The notes beneath the pieces are model-generated. The model was not told the origin of the DNA, did not search any database, and saw only the letters and a program-made list of their open reading frames with translations. The position numbers and the translations under genes are program-made. A stretch of DNA of 64,000 nucleotides from Rubrivivax sp. (GTDB lineage Bacteria; Pseudomonadota; Gammaproteobacteria; Burkholderiales; Burkholderiaceae_C), in NCBI GenBank assembly GCA_016719535.1, contig JADJYX010000020.1, forward strand, positions 124,001 to 188,000, given 5' to 3'. Shown here piece by piece: positions 40,490 to 48,748 of this stretch; within the stretch, counting starts at the first letter, position 1; every line of letters starts with the position of its first letter.

Positions 40490-42343
40490 ATGAGCTATGT
40501 CGTTCACGTCTTCGAGCACGCACCGCCGGCCACGCTGAGCGAAGCGCTCGCGGTGTTCGAACGCCTGTCCGGCGTTCGCACCGCCGCCAACGCCAAATTC
40601 GCCCGGCTGGCCCGCGCCTTGATCCAGCGCTTTCCGTCCGAGGTTGGCGGCCAGGCGCCGCTGCGGCCCTTGTGGGTGGAAAGCGTGCCCGATGGCGACA
40701 CCGGCGGCAGCGCCGTCTACAGCCTGGGTCTGTACGACGGGGGCATCCAGCGGCTGCTGCCGGCGCTGGTCAGCGAAGCGCTGAAGCTGGGCCTTTGCGT
40801 GCTGGACGAACAGGCCGCGCGCTGCTACGTGCCCGACGCCTGGGCCCTGACCGAAGACGGGCGGCGACGCCTGAGCTTCCAGGCCCCGCCACCGCCCCCT
40901 GCCGACGAGACCACGGTGCCTGCGGAGCTGACGCCCGACTGGGTGTGTCGCCGGCTGCTGGCGGTGGTGGGCGCGGCGCTGGCGCCGGAAGGCTTCGTGG
41001 GGCGCGTGCGCGGCCGCAGCGAAGGCGTGAGCTTCAGCCGCAGCACCGAGGCGGGCCTGCAGCACCTGTGGCTGGGCGTGAGAGAGCAGATGGCCATCGA
41101 TGTCACGCTGCGTGCCGAACTCGAGCCTGAACTGCCCTATGCCTTGCGCCGCGCCTGCCTGCAGCAGTTCAAGGTGTCGTGCCAGGTCCTCGCCCACACC
41201 GCCTTGCAGCCGCACCAGTCGTACAGCGACCGCGGCAAGTCGCTCGATGACCTCGACGGCTACTACACCATCACGATGGAAAGCAGGCCTTTCGATGCGC
41301 AGGCCCGCGCGATCGTGACCTGCCTGCGCGACGAATACCTGCCCCTGCTGAAGGCCTGCAGCGACTTGCCCGGCATCGTTCGCACCGCGCAGGACCCCGG
41401 GGATCTGCCGGGTCGGCTCCTGGTCAGCCGGGTGCTGCCGGCCCTGGTGCACTGGGCCGGGTTGGCCGACGTGCAGGACCATGCCGAAGCGCTGGCCGAA
41501 CGCCTGCTCGCCAGCCCGAAGGACAAGCGCTCGGAAGCCGCCCTGATGCGGCGCAGCGCACGCCGCCTAGCCGCACTGCCGGTGCTGCGCGGCGCCTGGC
41601 GCCCGCCCACCGTCTGGCGCGCGCTGCCGACCCCGGCCGACGAAGTGCAGGGTGCCGAGTTCTGGACGCTGGCATGGCCGCGCCTGCTGACGCTGGCGCA
41701 GGCCCGGGGTTTTGCCCCCAGCGAACCCGAACCTGGGTCCTTTCGGCTGGAACGGCAGCTGCCCGATGTGCGGCAATGGGTGCAGTTCACGCTGCTGAAG
41801 CGGGACATCAGCTCGGTGAGCTTCTCGATCCACCTCGGCACGCCGACCTTGCATGCGCGCTGGAAGACCCTGCTGGCGCCCTTCGGCGAGGGCCGGTCGC
41901 CACGCGGCGTGCCCTTTGCCGAATGCAACCTGCTGCCCGACCGCCTGGACGACTTCGACATCGACCGCCACGACCTCCGTTTCGGCACCGATCGGCGTGA
42001 CTTCCTGGCCGACCGCGTGGACAGTGCCGAACGGGCGCTGGCCCAGGTGTTCGACCGCATCTTCGACCCCATGCAGACCCTGGCCGGGGTGGCGGCGCTG
42101 CTGCAGCCGCTGGACCCCAAGCTGTACAAGAAGGGCGATGCCAAGGGCGGCGACTTCGAACGTTGGGCCTGCTGGCTGCTGCTGGCCGCCATGCACCGCC
42201 CCGAACTGGTGGCCGACATGGCCACCCTGGCCCGGCGCTTTTTCGACGTGCCGCGAGGCATGTACGGCACCTACTACAAGGACGAGCATGAGGCGATCCA
42301 GCGCCTGGCCGACGAGGCGCTGCGCCTGGCCGGCCAGGGCTGA
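40490..42343 (+). CDS. unrecognised 617-residue protein
   Basis: Begins MSYVVHVFEHAPPATLSEA; the ATG at 40490 is the first Met after the divergent promoter region. I do not recognise it. Residues 1-150 look like an alpha/beta module of the kind seen in immunity-type proteins. After a Pro-rich linker (PPPPPADETTVPAELTP) comes a module at about residues 160-280 (GFVGRVRGRSEGVSFSRS, LQHLWLGVREQMAIDVT), and a similar module seems to recur at about residues 395-480 (GFAPSEPEPGSFRLERQL, VQFTLLKRDISSVSFSIHL). These faintly recall DUF4304-like domains. There is no signal peptide or membrane segment. The end is helical (YGTYYKDEHEAIQRLADEAL). It stands alone. Confidence 0.65.
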   Translation: MSYVVHVFEHAPPATLSEALAVFERLSGVRTAANAKFARLARALIQRFPSEVGGQAPLRPLWVESVPDGDTGGSAVYSLGLYDGGIQRLLPALVSEALKLGLCVLDEQAARCYVPDAWALTEDGRRRLSFQAPPPPPADETTVPAELTPDWVCRRLLAVVGAALAPEGFVGRVRGRSEGVSFSRSTEAGLQHLWLGVREQMAIDVTLRAELEPELPYALRRACLQQFKVSCQVLAHTALQPHQSYSDRGKSLDDLDGYYTITMESRPFDAQARAIVTCLRDEYLPLLKACSDLPGIVRTAQDPGDLPGRLLVSRVLPALVHWAGLADVQDHAEALAERLLASPKDKRSEAALMRRSARRLAALPVLRGAWRPPTVWRALPTPADEVQGAEFWTLAWPRLLTLAQARGFAPSEPEPGSFRLERQLPDVRQWVQFTLLKRDISSVSFSIHLGTPTLHARWKTLLAPFGEGRSPRGVPFAECNLLPDRLDDFDIDRHDLRFGTDRRDFLADRVDSAERALAQVFDRIFDPMQTLAGVAALLQPLDPKLYKKGDAKGGDFERWACWLLLAAMHRPELVADMATLARRFFDVPRGMYGTYYKDEHEAIQRLADEALRLAGQG

Positions 42344-42395
42344 AGGCGGCGCGCACGGCGCCGTCGATCCAGGGTTCGGGTGCGCGGCCGGCGGC

Positions 42396-42779
42396 CTAAC
42401 CGACCTCCCCATCCACGTAGAACCACCGCCCCCCTTCGCGCGCGAAGCGGCTCAGCTCGTGCAGCCGGTGCGCGCGCCCGCCGAGCTTGCTGCGCGCGAC
42501 GAACTCCACCGTCGCATGGTCGGCGTCGACGGCCACGTGGCGTTTGACGTCGAGCCCCAGCCAGCGCAGGCCGGGCTCGGGCGGTGGTAGTTCGGCAGGC
42601 CGCGTGCTCGGGTGCCAGGTCGCCAGCAGGTAGTCACGCCGGTCCAGCACATGGGCGCTGTAGCGGCTGCGCATCAGGTCCTCGGCGGTGGCAGCGACGC
42701 GCGTGCCGTCGTGCAGCGCCCCGCAGCAATCGGCGTAGGCGCGGGCACGGCCGCAGGGGCAGGGGAGGGCGGGGGCCAT
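42396..42779 (-). CDS. YchJ-family SEC-C motif protein
   Basis: A 127-residue protein with an N-terminal SEC-C zinc motif CPCGRARAYADCCG and the YchJ body (LMRSRYSAHVLDRRDYLLATWHPSTRP, then WLGLDV and FVARSKLGGRAHRLHELSRF). The family is an NTF2-like fold of unknown function. Start at 42779 is the first Met before the zinc motif; the frame stays open upstream without similarity. It is divergent from the HSL-type esterase gene, with 71 bp between the starts. Confidence 0.9.
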   Translation of the reverse strand: MAPALPCPCGRARAYADCCGALHDGTRVAATAEDLMRSRYSAHVLDRRDYLLATWHPSTRPAELPPPEPGLRWLGLDVKRHVAVDADHATVEFVARSKLGGRAHRLHELSRFAREGGRWFYVDGEVG

Positions 42780-42850
42780 GGCCGCATCTTCACCGATCCG
42801 GCGGTGCCGGGGCGGTCCTACACTGGCCCGGACGACGACGAGGAGACCCC

Positions 42851-43786
42851 ATGCTCGACCCCCAAGCCCGCGCACTGATCGACCTGATGGTCGAGCGCCA
42901 GGTGCCGCCCACGCACACGCTGAGCGTGGACGAGGCGCGCCGCGTCTACCGCGACCGCCGCAGCTTCACCCAGCCCGAGCCGCCGCCGGTGGGCGAGGTG
43001 CGTGACCTGCAGGCCGAAGGCCCGCAAGGCGCCATCCCGCTGCGGCTGTACCGGCCGGCCGGCGCCGGTGCCGGCGCGCTGCCGGTGCTGGTCTACTTTC
43101 ACGGCGGCGGCTGGGTGATCGGCGACCTGGAGACGCACGATGTCGTCTGCCGCACGCTGTGTGCCGGCAGCGGCTGCGCGGTGGTGGCGGTGGATTACCG
43201 CCTGGGCCCCGAGCACCGCTTCCCGGCGGCGGTGGACGACACGCATGCGGCCGTGCGCTGGGTGCGTGCGCAGGGCGCGGCGCTGGGGCTGGACGGCACG
43301 CGGCTGGCCATCGGCGGCGACAGCGCCGGTGGCAACCTGGCGGCCGTCACCGCCATCGCCATGCGCCAGGCCGGCGAGGCGCCGGCACGGTTGCAGCTGC
43401 TGATCTACCCGGCCACCGACATGCGCGCGGTGGCGCCGTCGCACACCACCAACGGCCAGGGCTACGTGCTGACCAGCGACACCATCGCCTGGTTCCGCGG
43501 GCACTACATCGCCGATGCCGCGCAGTGGGCCGACTGGCGCGCCAGCCCGCTGCTGGCCGAGGACCTGTCGCACCTGCCGCCGGCGCTGGTGCTGACCGCC
43601 GGCTTCGACCCGCTGCGCGACGAGGGCCGGCACTATGCCGACGCGCTGTCGGCAGCCGGCGTGGCCACGCAGTATGTGTGCTTCGAGCGCCAGATCCACG
43701 GCTTCATCACCACGGGGCGGGTGATCGACGAGGCGCACACCGCGTTGGCTTTGTGTGGCGCGGCGCTGCGGCGGGCGCTGGCCTGA
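42851..43786 (+). CDS. HSL-family (bHSL) esterase/lipase
   Basis: A 311-residue alpha/beta hydrolase of the hormone-sensitive-lipase family. HGGGWVIGD near residue 85 is the oxyanion hole, GGDSAGGNLAA near residue 157 the nucleophile elbow, the Asp lies in TAGFDPLRDEG and the His in RQIHGFIT. A GGAG site is 6-7 nt before the ATG. These enzymes cleave short-chain esters. The C-terminus (HTALALCGAALRRALA) is a normal helix. It stands alone. Confidence 0.88.
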   Translation: MLDPQARALIDLMVERQVPPTHTLSVDEARRVYRDRRSFTQPEPPPVGEVRDLQAEGPQGAIPLRLYRPAGAGAGALPVLVYFHGGGWVIGDLETHDVVCRTLCAGSGCAVVAVDYRLGPEHRFPAAVDDTHAAVRWVRAQGAALGLDGTRLAIGGDSAGGNLAAVTAIAMRQAGEAPARLQLLIYPATDMRAVAPSHTTNGQGYVLTSDTIAWFRGHYIADAAQWADWRASPLLAEDLSHLPPALVLTAGFDPLRDEGRHYADALSAAGVATQYVCFERQIHGFITTGRVIDEAHTALALCGAALRRALA

Positions 43787-43822
43787 CACACCGGGCGTTG
43801 CGGGCTGACCCGGAGACCGGCG

Positions 43823-44986
43823 TCAGAGCCCGAGGTGGCGGCGGTGGAAGGCGACGATGCGCTCGTGCGCTGCGTCGCGCTGCGCCGGGTCGAAGGCCGG
43901 CGACGGGTCGCCGCCGCGCAACTGCCGTGCAGCCACCGCGCGCGCCACTTCGGTCGGCCACGGCCACAGCACGTCGAAATGCCCGGCCGGCAGCTCGGCC
44001 AGTGGCTCGCAGCGGCTGCAGTGGGCCCGCACATGGTCGCTGTGCCAGCGGGGCAGCAGAACCTGGTCATCCCGGGCCGACACCAGGCCCACGGGGATAC
44101 GGATGCGCTGCAGGCTCTCGGCGCTGAAGATGGCCGCCACGGGCACTGCCAGGGTCACGGCGGCCACGCGCGGATCGGGCCGCGGGTCCGGCTGCTCGCG
44201 GGTCGGGCTGCGCCCGCCATGCCAGGCCTTCAGCTCGGCAGGCAGCACGAAGTCGGGCCAGAACCGGGCGCGGTCGAAGCGGCGCTGCCGCTCGGCCCGC
44301 TGCTCGGCCGTGGTCGCCCCCTGGAAGCAGAAGGCCTCGTCCGCCGGCCCGTGCTCCAGGCAGTGGCGCACGAGGTTCAGCGTGCGCCACTGCGCGCCTG
44401 CCAGTGCCAGCGCCGTCACGCCGCCGGCCGACATCCCGTGCACGCCGATGCGGTTCAGGTCCAGCCGCGCCGACCACGCCGGGTTGGCGGCCAGTGCATC
44501 GATCACCCGAGAGGCTTCGGTGGGCCGCAGGCGGAACGACTCCGGCCCGGCCAGGCGCTGGTCGAGATGGTTGTCACCGTCGTGCAGCAGCTGCGCCACG
44601 ACGAAACCGGCCCTTGCCAGCCTGGCGGCCAGGGCATGGTCGGGCAGCGGGTGGCCGGCCGTGCCGTGCGACATCACGATGAGGGGGCGCCGTCCGGCCG
44701 AGGGCGGGGCGTCCACGGCCACGTCGAGCGTGAAGGGGCCGAAGGCGGTCGGGCGGGATGCGGCATCGGTGGGGTAGACCAGAGTGACCGGCTGGGCCAG
44801 GGTCTGGGGCTGCCACTGGGAAAGACCGATCTGGGCCCGGGCGCCGCCTGGCAGGCCCAGCAGGGTCAGGCTGGCGAACAGGGCGGCCGTGGCGCCGACG
44901 GCCGAGCGCCAGCGCAGGCGCCAGGCCTTGGGCTTCGAGGACGGGCTGCAGCGGTGCAGGGCAGGCGTGTGTGCGTGTGAGGTCAT
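43823..44986 (-). CDS. secreted alpha/beta hydrolase (dienelactone-hydrolase-like)
   Basis: A 387-residue protein with a signal peptide: basic LRWR, hydrophobic SAVGATAALFASLTLLGLPG, cleavage after GARA near residue 53. The mature enzyme has an oxyanion segment PLIVMSHGTAGHP, a nucleophile elbow GVHGMSAGG and a final His in PAGHFDVLWPWP. It resembles periplasmic dienelactone-hydrolase-like and PAF-acetylhydrolase-like proteins of betaproteobacteria. Start ATG at 44986; upstream codons lack similarity. It faces imuA across 173 bp that hold the SOS box. Confidence 0.8.
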   Translation of the reverse strand: MTSHAHTPALHRCSPSSKPKAWRLRWRSAVGATAALFASLTLLGLPGGARAQIGLSQWQPQTLAQPVTLVYPTDAASRPTAFGPFTLDVAVDAPPSAGRRPLIVMSHGTAGHPLPDHALAARLARAGFVVAQLLHDGDNHLDQRLAGPESFRLRPTEASRVIDALAANPAWSARLDLNRIGVHGMSAGGVTALALAGAQWRTLNLVRHCLEHGPADEAFCFQGATTAEQRAERQRRFDRARFWPDFVLPAELKAWHGGRSPTREQPDPRPDPRVAAVTLAVPVAAIFSAESLQRIRIPVGLVSARDDQVLLPRWHSDHVRAHCSRCEPLAELPAGHFDVLWPWPTEVARAVAARQLRGGDPSPAFDPAQRDAAHERIVAFHRRHLGL

Positions 44987-45159
44987 GGGTTGCTGGTGGG
45001 TGGGTGATCGATGCCGGCCACTGTGCCGGTTCAGGTCACGGTTCACAGCAACGACCGGACGAATCGACCCTGAGATGGCGCCAGTGGTTGACACCGCGGC
45101 GCGAAAGGCTGCGATCGAAGCGAGCGCTGCTGGCGTGAAGCCCTGGCTTGCGTCAAAGA

Positions 45160-45175
45160 CTGTATGAACATACAG
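45160..45175. promoter_or_regulatory. LexA (SOS) box upstream of imuA
   Basis: CTGTATGAACATACAG is a perfect CTGT-N8-ACAG dyad, the LexA consensus of beta- and gammaproteobacteria. It ends 7 bp before the imuA GTG codon, so LexA bound here would block transcription of the imuA-imuB operon until DNA damage. The short distance implies a very short leader or a start codon slightly further in. Confidence 0.9.
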
Positions 45176-45182
45176 TATTCAG

Positions 45183-45983
45183 GTGCTTCTTTCCCCTGAC
45201 CTCTTTGCCGATACCCCGCCCGACCCGCTGCAGCTGCACCCGGCGCTGTGGCGCGCGCACCAGCTCGGCCAGCAGCGTGACGGCACCACGGCCAGCGGCT
45301 TTGCCGAGCTCGACGCCGAGCTGCCCGGCGGCGGCTGGCCGGCGCGTGCGCTGACCGAGCTGCTGCTGCCGCATCCGGGCATCGGCGAGTTGCGCCTGCT
45401 GGCACCGGCGCTGGCCGCGCTGCAGCAGGGCGGGCGCAGCCTGATGTGGTTCGACCCGCCGGCCCTGCCCTGCGGCTGGACGCTGGCGGCGCTGGGGCTG
45501 GACCTGCGCCAGCTCGTCGTCGTGCAGGCGCGTGACGGCTTGCCCGCGCGTGCGCGCGGGCGGCTGCCGGCCGCGGCCGACGTGCTGTGGGCGCTGGAAC
45601 AGGCGCTCAAGAGCGGCCATGTCGGCGCCGTGCTGGCCTGGCTGCCACCCACGGTGCGGCCCGAGTCGCTGCGCCGGCTGCAGCTGGCGGCACAGGCGCA
45701 CGACGGCCCGGCCTTCCTGCTGCGCGAGGCGGCGGCGCTGGCACGGCCCAGCGTGGCGCCGCTGCGCCTGGCGCTGGCGCCGGCCGGCCCCGCCCATCCC
45801 GACGAGCTGGCGCTGCGCATCGTCAAGCGCCGCGGGCCGCCGCTGGCCGGCACGCTGCGGCTGGCGCTGGCGCCGGCGCTGTCGGCCCCGGCAAGGGCGC
45901 GTGCCGGGCGGCTGGCCGCCCCGGCGGTATCGAACACACCGGCACGGCTGGCCGATCCGGTCGCCGCCGCCGACCACGGCTGA
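45183..45983 (+). CDS. imuA: ImuA, translesion-synthesis accessory protein
   Basis: A 266-residue RecA-like protein without a full Walker A. Typical ImuA segments are LHPALWRAHQLGQQRD, a GFAELDAELPGGGWPARALTELLL block, and LMWFDPPALPCGWTLAALGLDLRQLVVVQ. The start is a GTG at 45183, just after the LexA box and without a clear ribosome binding site; a leaderless message is possible. ImuA works with ImuB and the polymerase ImuC (DnaE2) in damage-induced mutagenesis. imuB follows 31 bp downstream. Confidence 0.88.
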   Translation: MLLSPDLFADTPPDPLQLHPALWRAHQLGQQRDGTTASGFAELDAELPGGGWPARALTELLLPHPGIGELRLLAPALAALQQGGRSLMWFDPPALPCGWTLAALGLDLRQLVVVQARDGLPARARGRLPAAADVLWALEQALKSGHVGAVLAWLPPTVRPESLRRLQLAAQAHDGPAFLLREAAALARPSVAPLRLALAPAGPAHPDELALRIVKRRGPPLAGTLRLALAPALSAPARARAGRLAAPAVSNTPARLADPVAAADHG

Positions 45984-46014
45984 AGGCCTGCGCCTTGCCC
46001 CGCCGGAGCGCCGC

Positions 46015-47538
46015 ATGCTGTGGTTGGCCGTCCACCTGCCGTGGCTGTCGCTCGAGGCCTTCGGGGCCACGCTGCCGGCCGATCAGCGCCGGCGTCCGCT
46101 GGCGCTGCTGGCCGATCACCAGGTGCAGGCCGTCAATGCCGCCGCCGCCGCGGCCGGCGTGCAGCCGGGATGCAAGCGCGCCACCGCGCTGGCGCTGGCG
46201 CCCGGGCTGCAATTCGGCCAGGCCGATGCCGCGCGCGACGCGCAGGCACTGCAGGCGGCTGCGCATGCGGCGCTGGCCTTCACGCCCGCGGTGGCGCTCG
46301 ACGGTGCCGCCACCGTGCTGCTGGAGGTGGCCGGCAGCCTGCGCTATTTTGGCGGCGCCGATGCGCTGCTGGCGCGGCTGCGCCAGGCGCTGCAGCCGCT
46401 GGGCCACCGCGTGCAGATCGCCAGCGCGCCCACCGCGCTGGGCGCGGCGCTGCTGGCGCGCTGGCGCGATGACCTGGCCAGCGGCCCGCACCGCGAAGAC
46501 CTGGCGGCGCTGCAGCGGCTGCTGGACGAAGCCCCGGTCTGGCTGCTGGGCCCCGGCCGCGAGCACTGGGAGGCGCTGCAGGGCATGGGCCTGCGCCAGC
46601 TGTCCGACCTGCTGCGCCTGCCGCGCGCCGGGCTGGCGCGCCGCTTCGGCGAAGACCTGCTCGACGACCTGGACCGTGCCCGCGGCATCCGCCCCGACCC
46701 GCGCATCTGGCTGAGTGCGCCCGAGCGCTTCGACGCCCGGCTGGAACTGGCGATGCGCGCCGACCATGCCGAGCAGGTGCTGCACGCTGCCGCGGTGCTG
46801 CTGGCGCAGCTGGTGGCCTGGGCGCAGGCGTGGCAGTCGCGGGTGCAGGCCTTCACGCTGCAGATGCACCACGAGCCGCGCCACCGCGCCGAGGCCGTCA
46901 CGCCGCCGGCCACCGCGCTGCGCATCGAACTGGCCGAGCCGGCGGCCGACATCGCCCACCTGCAGGCGCTGCTGCGCGAGCGCCTGGCGCGCGTGCAGCT
47001 GGCCGCGCCCACCCTCGAACTGCGGCTGCACTGCCACGAGGTGGTGCAGCAGCCCCCACCCAATGCCGAGCTCTTCCCCACCCGGCACAGCGAGCGCACC
47101 GGCCTCGTGCGCCTGCTGGAGCGGCTGCGCGCCCGCCTGGGCGACGAATGCGTGCTGCAGCTGCAGCCGGTGGCCGACCACCGCCCCGAGCGCGCGTGCC
47201 GTGCCGTGCCGGTGGGTGAGGGTGCGGGTGCGGCCCTGCCGCCGCCGCTGTCGCGTCCAGCGGGCGAGGGCCTGCCCTGGCCGCGCCCGGTGTGGCTGCT
47301 GCCCGAGCCGCTGCCGCTGCCCGACCGCCAGGCCATGCCCTGGTTCGAGGGCCGGCCGCTGCAGCTGCTGGCCGGCCCCGAGCGCATCGAGACCGGCTGG
47401 TGGGACGGCGGCCTGGCCACGCGCGACTATTTCATCGCCCAGGCGGCCGACGGTGCGCTGGTGTGGGTCTATCGCGCGCGGCTGCCGGTGGCCGACGAGG
47501 CCGAGCCGCTGTGGTTTCTGCAGGGGCGGTTCGGGTGA
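46015..47538 (+). CDS. imuB: ImuB, Y-family polymerase-like protein
   Basis: A 507-residue protein of the DinB/UmuC family lacking the catalytic acidic residues: the opening MLWLAVHLPWLSLEAFG has no Asp at the metal-binding position of active Y polymerases, as is normal for ImuB. The finger/palm part is recognisable (ALDGAATVLLEVAGSLRYFGG) and a helix-hairpin segment follows (LQGMGLRQLSDLLRLPRAGLARRFG). The C-terminus (WFEGRPLQLLAGPERIETGWW, RDYFIAQ) is the ImuB tail. ImuB binds the beta clamp and recruits ImuC. No dnaE2 follows in this window. Confidence 0.92.
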   Translation: MLWLAVHLPWLSLEAFGATLPADQRRRPLALLADHQVQAVNAAAAAAGVQPGCKRATALALAPGLQFGQADAARDAQALQAAAHAALAFTPAVALDGAATVLLEVAGSLRYFGGADALLARLRQALQPLGHRVQIASAPTALGAALLARWRDDLASGPHREDLAALQRLLDEAPVWLLGPGREHWEALQGMGLRQLSDLLRLPRAGLARRFGEDLLDDLDRARGIRPDPRIWLSAPERFDARLELAMRADHAEQVLHAAAVLLAQLVAWAQAWQSRVQAFTLQMHHEPRHRAEAVTPPATALRIELAEPAADIAHLQALLRERLARVQLAAPTLELRLHCHEVVQQPPPNAELFPTRHSERTGLVRLLERLRARLGDECVLQLQPVADHRPERACRAVPVGEGAGAALPPPLSRPAGEGLPWPRPVWLLPEPLPLPDRQAMPWFEGRPLQLLAGPERIETGWWDGGLATRDYFIAQAADGALVWVYRARLPVADEAEPLWFLQGRFG

Positions 47539-47754
47539 GGGCGGGGGGGGGGGCGGAAGGCGGGTCACGGCCAGCCGAAAGCGGCGACAGGCGGCTTATC
47601 AGCAGTGTCCTGTCGACCTTGTTCCGGACGCAAACTCAACTTGCAGTGTCAGCATGAACGACTTCGCAGGTCCGCTCGGCGGCTGGATTCTGCGGGATCT
47701 GTCAGCCCAGGCGGGTGCCGCAGCCGCCGTCAAACAAGACATCTCCACCACTGA

Positions 47755-48072
47755 TCATGGCGCGAACATGGCCTGCAGGGTTTGCAGCGTTGCGGCCAGC
47801 GTGACCGGCCGCAGGGCACCTAATCGCTTGACCAGGCGCGCACGGTCGAGGGTTCGAACCTGGTCCAGCAAGACCAGGCCTTGCTTGCCTTGGAAGGTGA
47901 GCGCGATGCGGAAGCGCGCTGGCCGCGATCCCGTGGTCATCGGCGCCACGATGACGGTGCGCAAGTGCGCGTTCATGTCGTCAGGCGAAATCACGACACA
48001 AGGCCGTGTCTTCTGGATCTCGCTGCCCACCGCCGGGTCGAGTTGGGCCAGCCAGATGTCACCTGCCTTCAT
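47755..48072 (-). CDS. mazF: MazF/PemK-type mRNA interferase toxin
   Basis: A 105-residue toxin starting at the ATG at 48072; its first base overlaps the last base of the antitoxin stop (TGATG). Family motifs: GDIWLAQLDPAVGSEIQKTRPCVVIS (residues about 4-30, shown here only as landmarks GDIWLA and KTRPCVVIS), VIVAPMT, and GLVLLDQVRTLDRARLVKRLG near the C-terminus. The Arg and Thr of the RNase site are conserved. It would cleave single-stranded mRNA unless bound by the antitoxin encoded just upstream. It lies in the place where imuC often follows imuB, but on the opposite strand. Confidence 0.9.
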   Translation of the reverse strand: MKAGDIWLAQLDPAVGSEIQKTRPCVVISPDDMNAHLRTVIVAPMTTGSRPARFRIALTFQGKQGLVLLDQVRTLDRARLVKRLGALRPVTLAATLQTLQAMFAP

Positions 48073-48320
48073 CACCAGACCAGGTCGTTGTCGCCGTCAT
48101 TGGCGAACTCCGGCCAGATCAGCGCGTCATCGCGCTGCTCGGCAATCCTGCGCGCGTCGTCGGCCCAGCCGTCTCGCGGATTGCGGCGAACGGCACGAAT
48201 CTCAATCACGCCGTCACGCACTTGCAGATCGGCCGTGCCCTCCAGTCCGACCTGGGCCAGGATTGGTTTCGGAATCAGTACACCCTGAGAATTGCCCATC
48301 TTGCGGATTGCCACTTCCAC
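48072..48320 (-). CDS. mazE: MazE-type AbrB-fold antitoxin
   Basis: An 82-residue antitoxin. The SpoVT/AbrB DNA-binding half is VEVAIRKMGNSQGVLIPKPIL followed by GLEGTADLQVRDGVIEIRAV; the C-terminal toxin-binding tail is acidic and aromatic (ALIWPEFANDGDNDLVW). The GTG at 48320 is chosen because GGGAG lies 8 nt upstream and the length equals that of MazE; an open extension upstream has no similarity. It is coupled to the toxin by a one-base overlap, and an inverted repeat directly upstream is the likely autoregulatory operator. Confidence 0.88.
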   Translation of the reverse strand: MEVAIRKMGNSQGVLIPKPILAQVGLEGTADLQVRDGVIEIRAVRRNPRDGWADDARRIAEQRDDALIWPEFANDGDNDLVW

Positions 48321-48321
48321 G

Positions 48322-48353
48322 ATTGTGCTCCCTATTCGCAATGGAAGCACAAT
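48322..48353. promoter_or_regulatory. putative MazE autoregulatory operator
   Basis: Inverted repeat ATTGTGCT (48322-48329) and AGCACAAT (48346-48353) separated by 16 bp, immediately before the mazE start codon, with a further partial half-site (TAGCAC) at 48356-48361. Position and symmetry fit binding by the AbrB-fold antitoxin or the toxin-antitoxin complex. The arms also overlap the mazE ribosome binding site. Confidence 0.55.
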
Positions 48354-48361
48354 GGTAGCAC

Positions 48362-48748
48362 GTAGGGAAATGACGGGTCGCCGTCGAGTCGAAGCTGCGG
48401 CACCTCGTGAAAAGCCGTGCGGCAGCCCCACCGGCCTGGCCCGAAGCATTCACGATGATTCGACGGGACGCGTAGGCGAGGCTGATGTGATGGTCTGTAC
48501 AGCAACTGCGGTCGGGTGACTCCTTGCGGGCGGCGAAGCTGGATCACCCGATGTTGGCAACGGGTCGCCATGGAGAGCTCTCCATAGCGACCCATGTCTG
48601 CCTCACCACCTCCGCCGTTGCTGTGGGCACAGGGTTCCCAGCTTCAGGATCGACAGGGAAGATGGGTTGGCGGAACGCTTACCGGCACCGCACGCCAAGT
48701 GTCGAACTCGAGGTTGCCCGGGCCTGGCGCGTGCCGGCCCGGGCGCCT
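48362..48748. other. spacer without a recognisable gene
   Basis: No frame gives a protein I know. The composition is mixed and includes a 32-bp palindrome described separately. Several frames look like debris, with interrupted runs on both strands, and the stretch may be the remains of a mobile element; I could not identify an IS family or terminal repeats. The 3' end of the molybdopterin oxidoreductase gene bounds it on the right. Confidence 0.4.
48562..48593. repeat. 32-bp near-perfect palindrome
   Basis: GGGTCGCCATGGAGAG followed by CTCTCCATAGCGACCC reads the same on both strands except for one mismatched pair. There is no loop, so it would form a cruciform or a protein-binding dyad rather than an RNA terminator. 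It lies in a gene-free spacer between mazEF and the oxidoreductase. It could be a regulator site or a mobile-element end. Confidence 0.8.

Noticed and set aside
48362..48748. An insertion sequence
   Set aside because: The palindrome and debris-like frames suggested one, but I found no transposase motif, no terminal inverted repeats and no target duplication.
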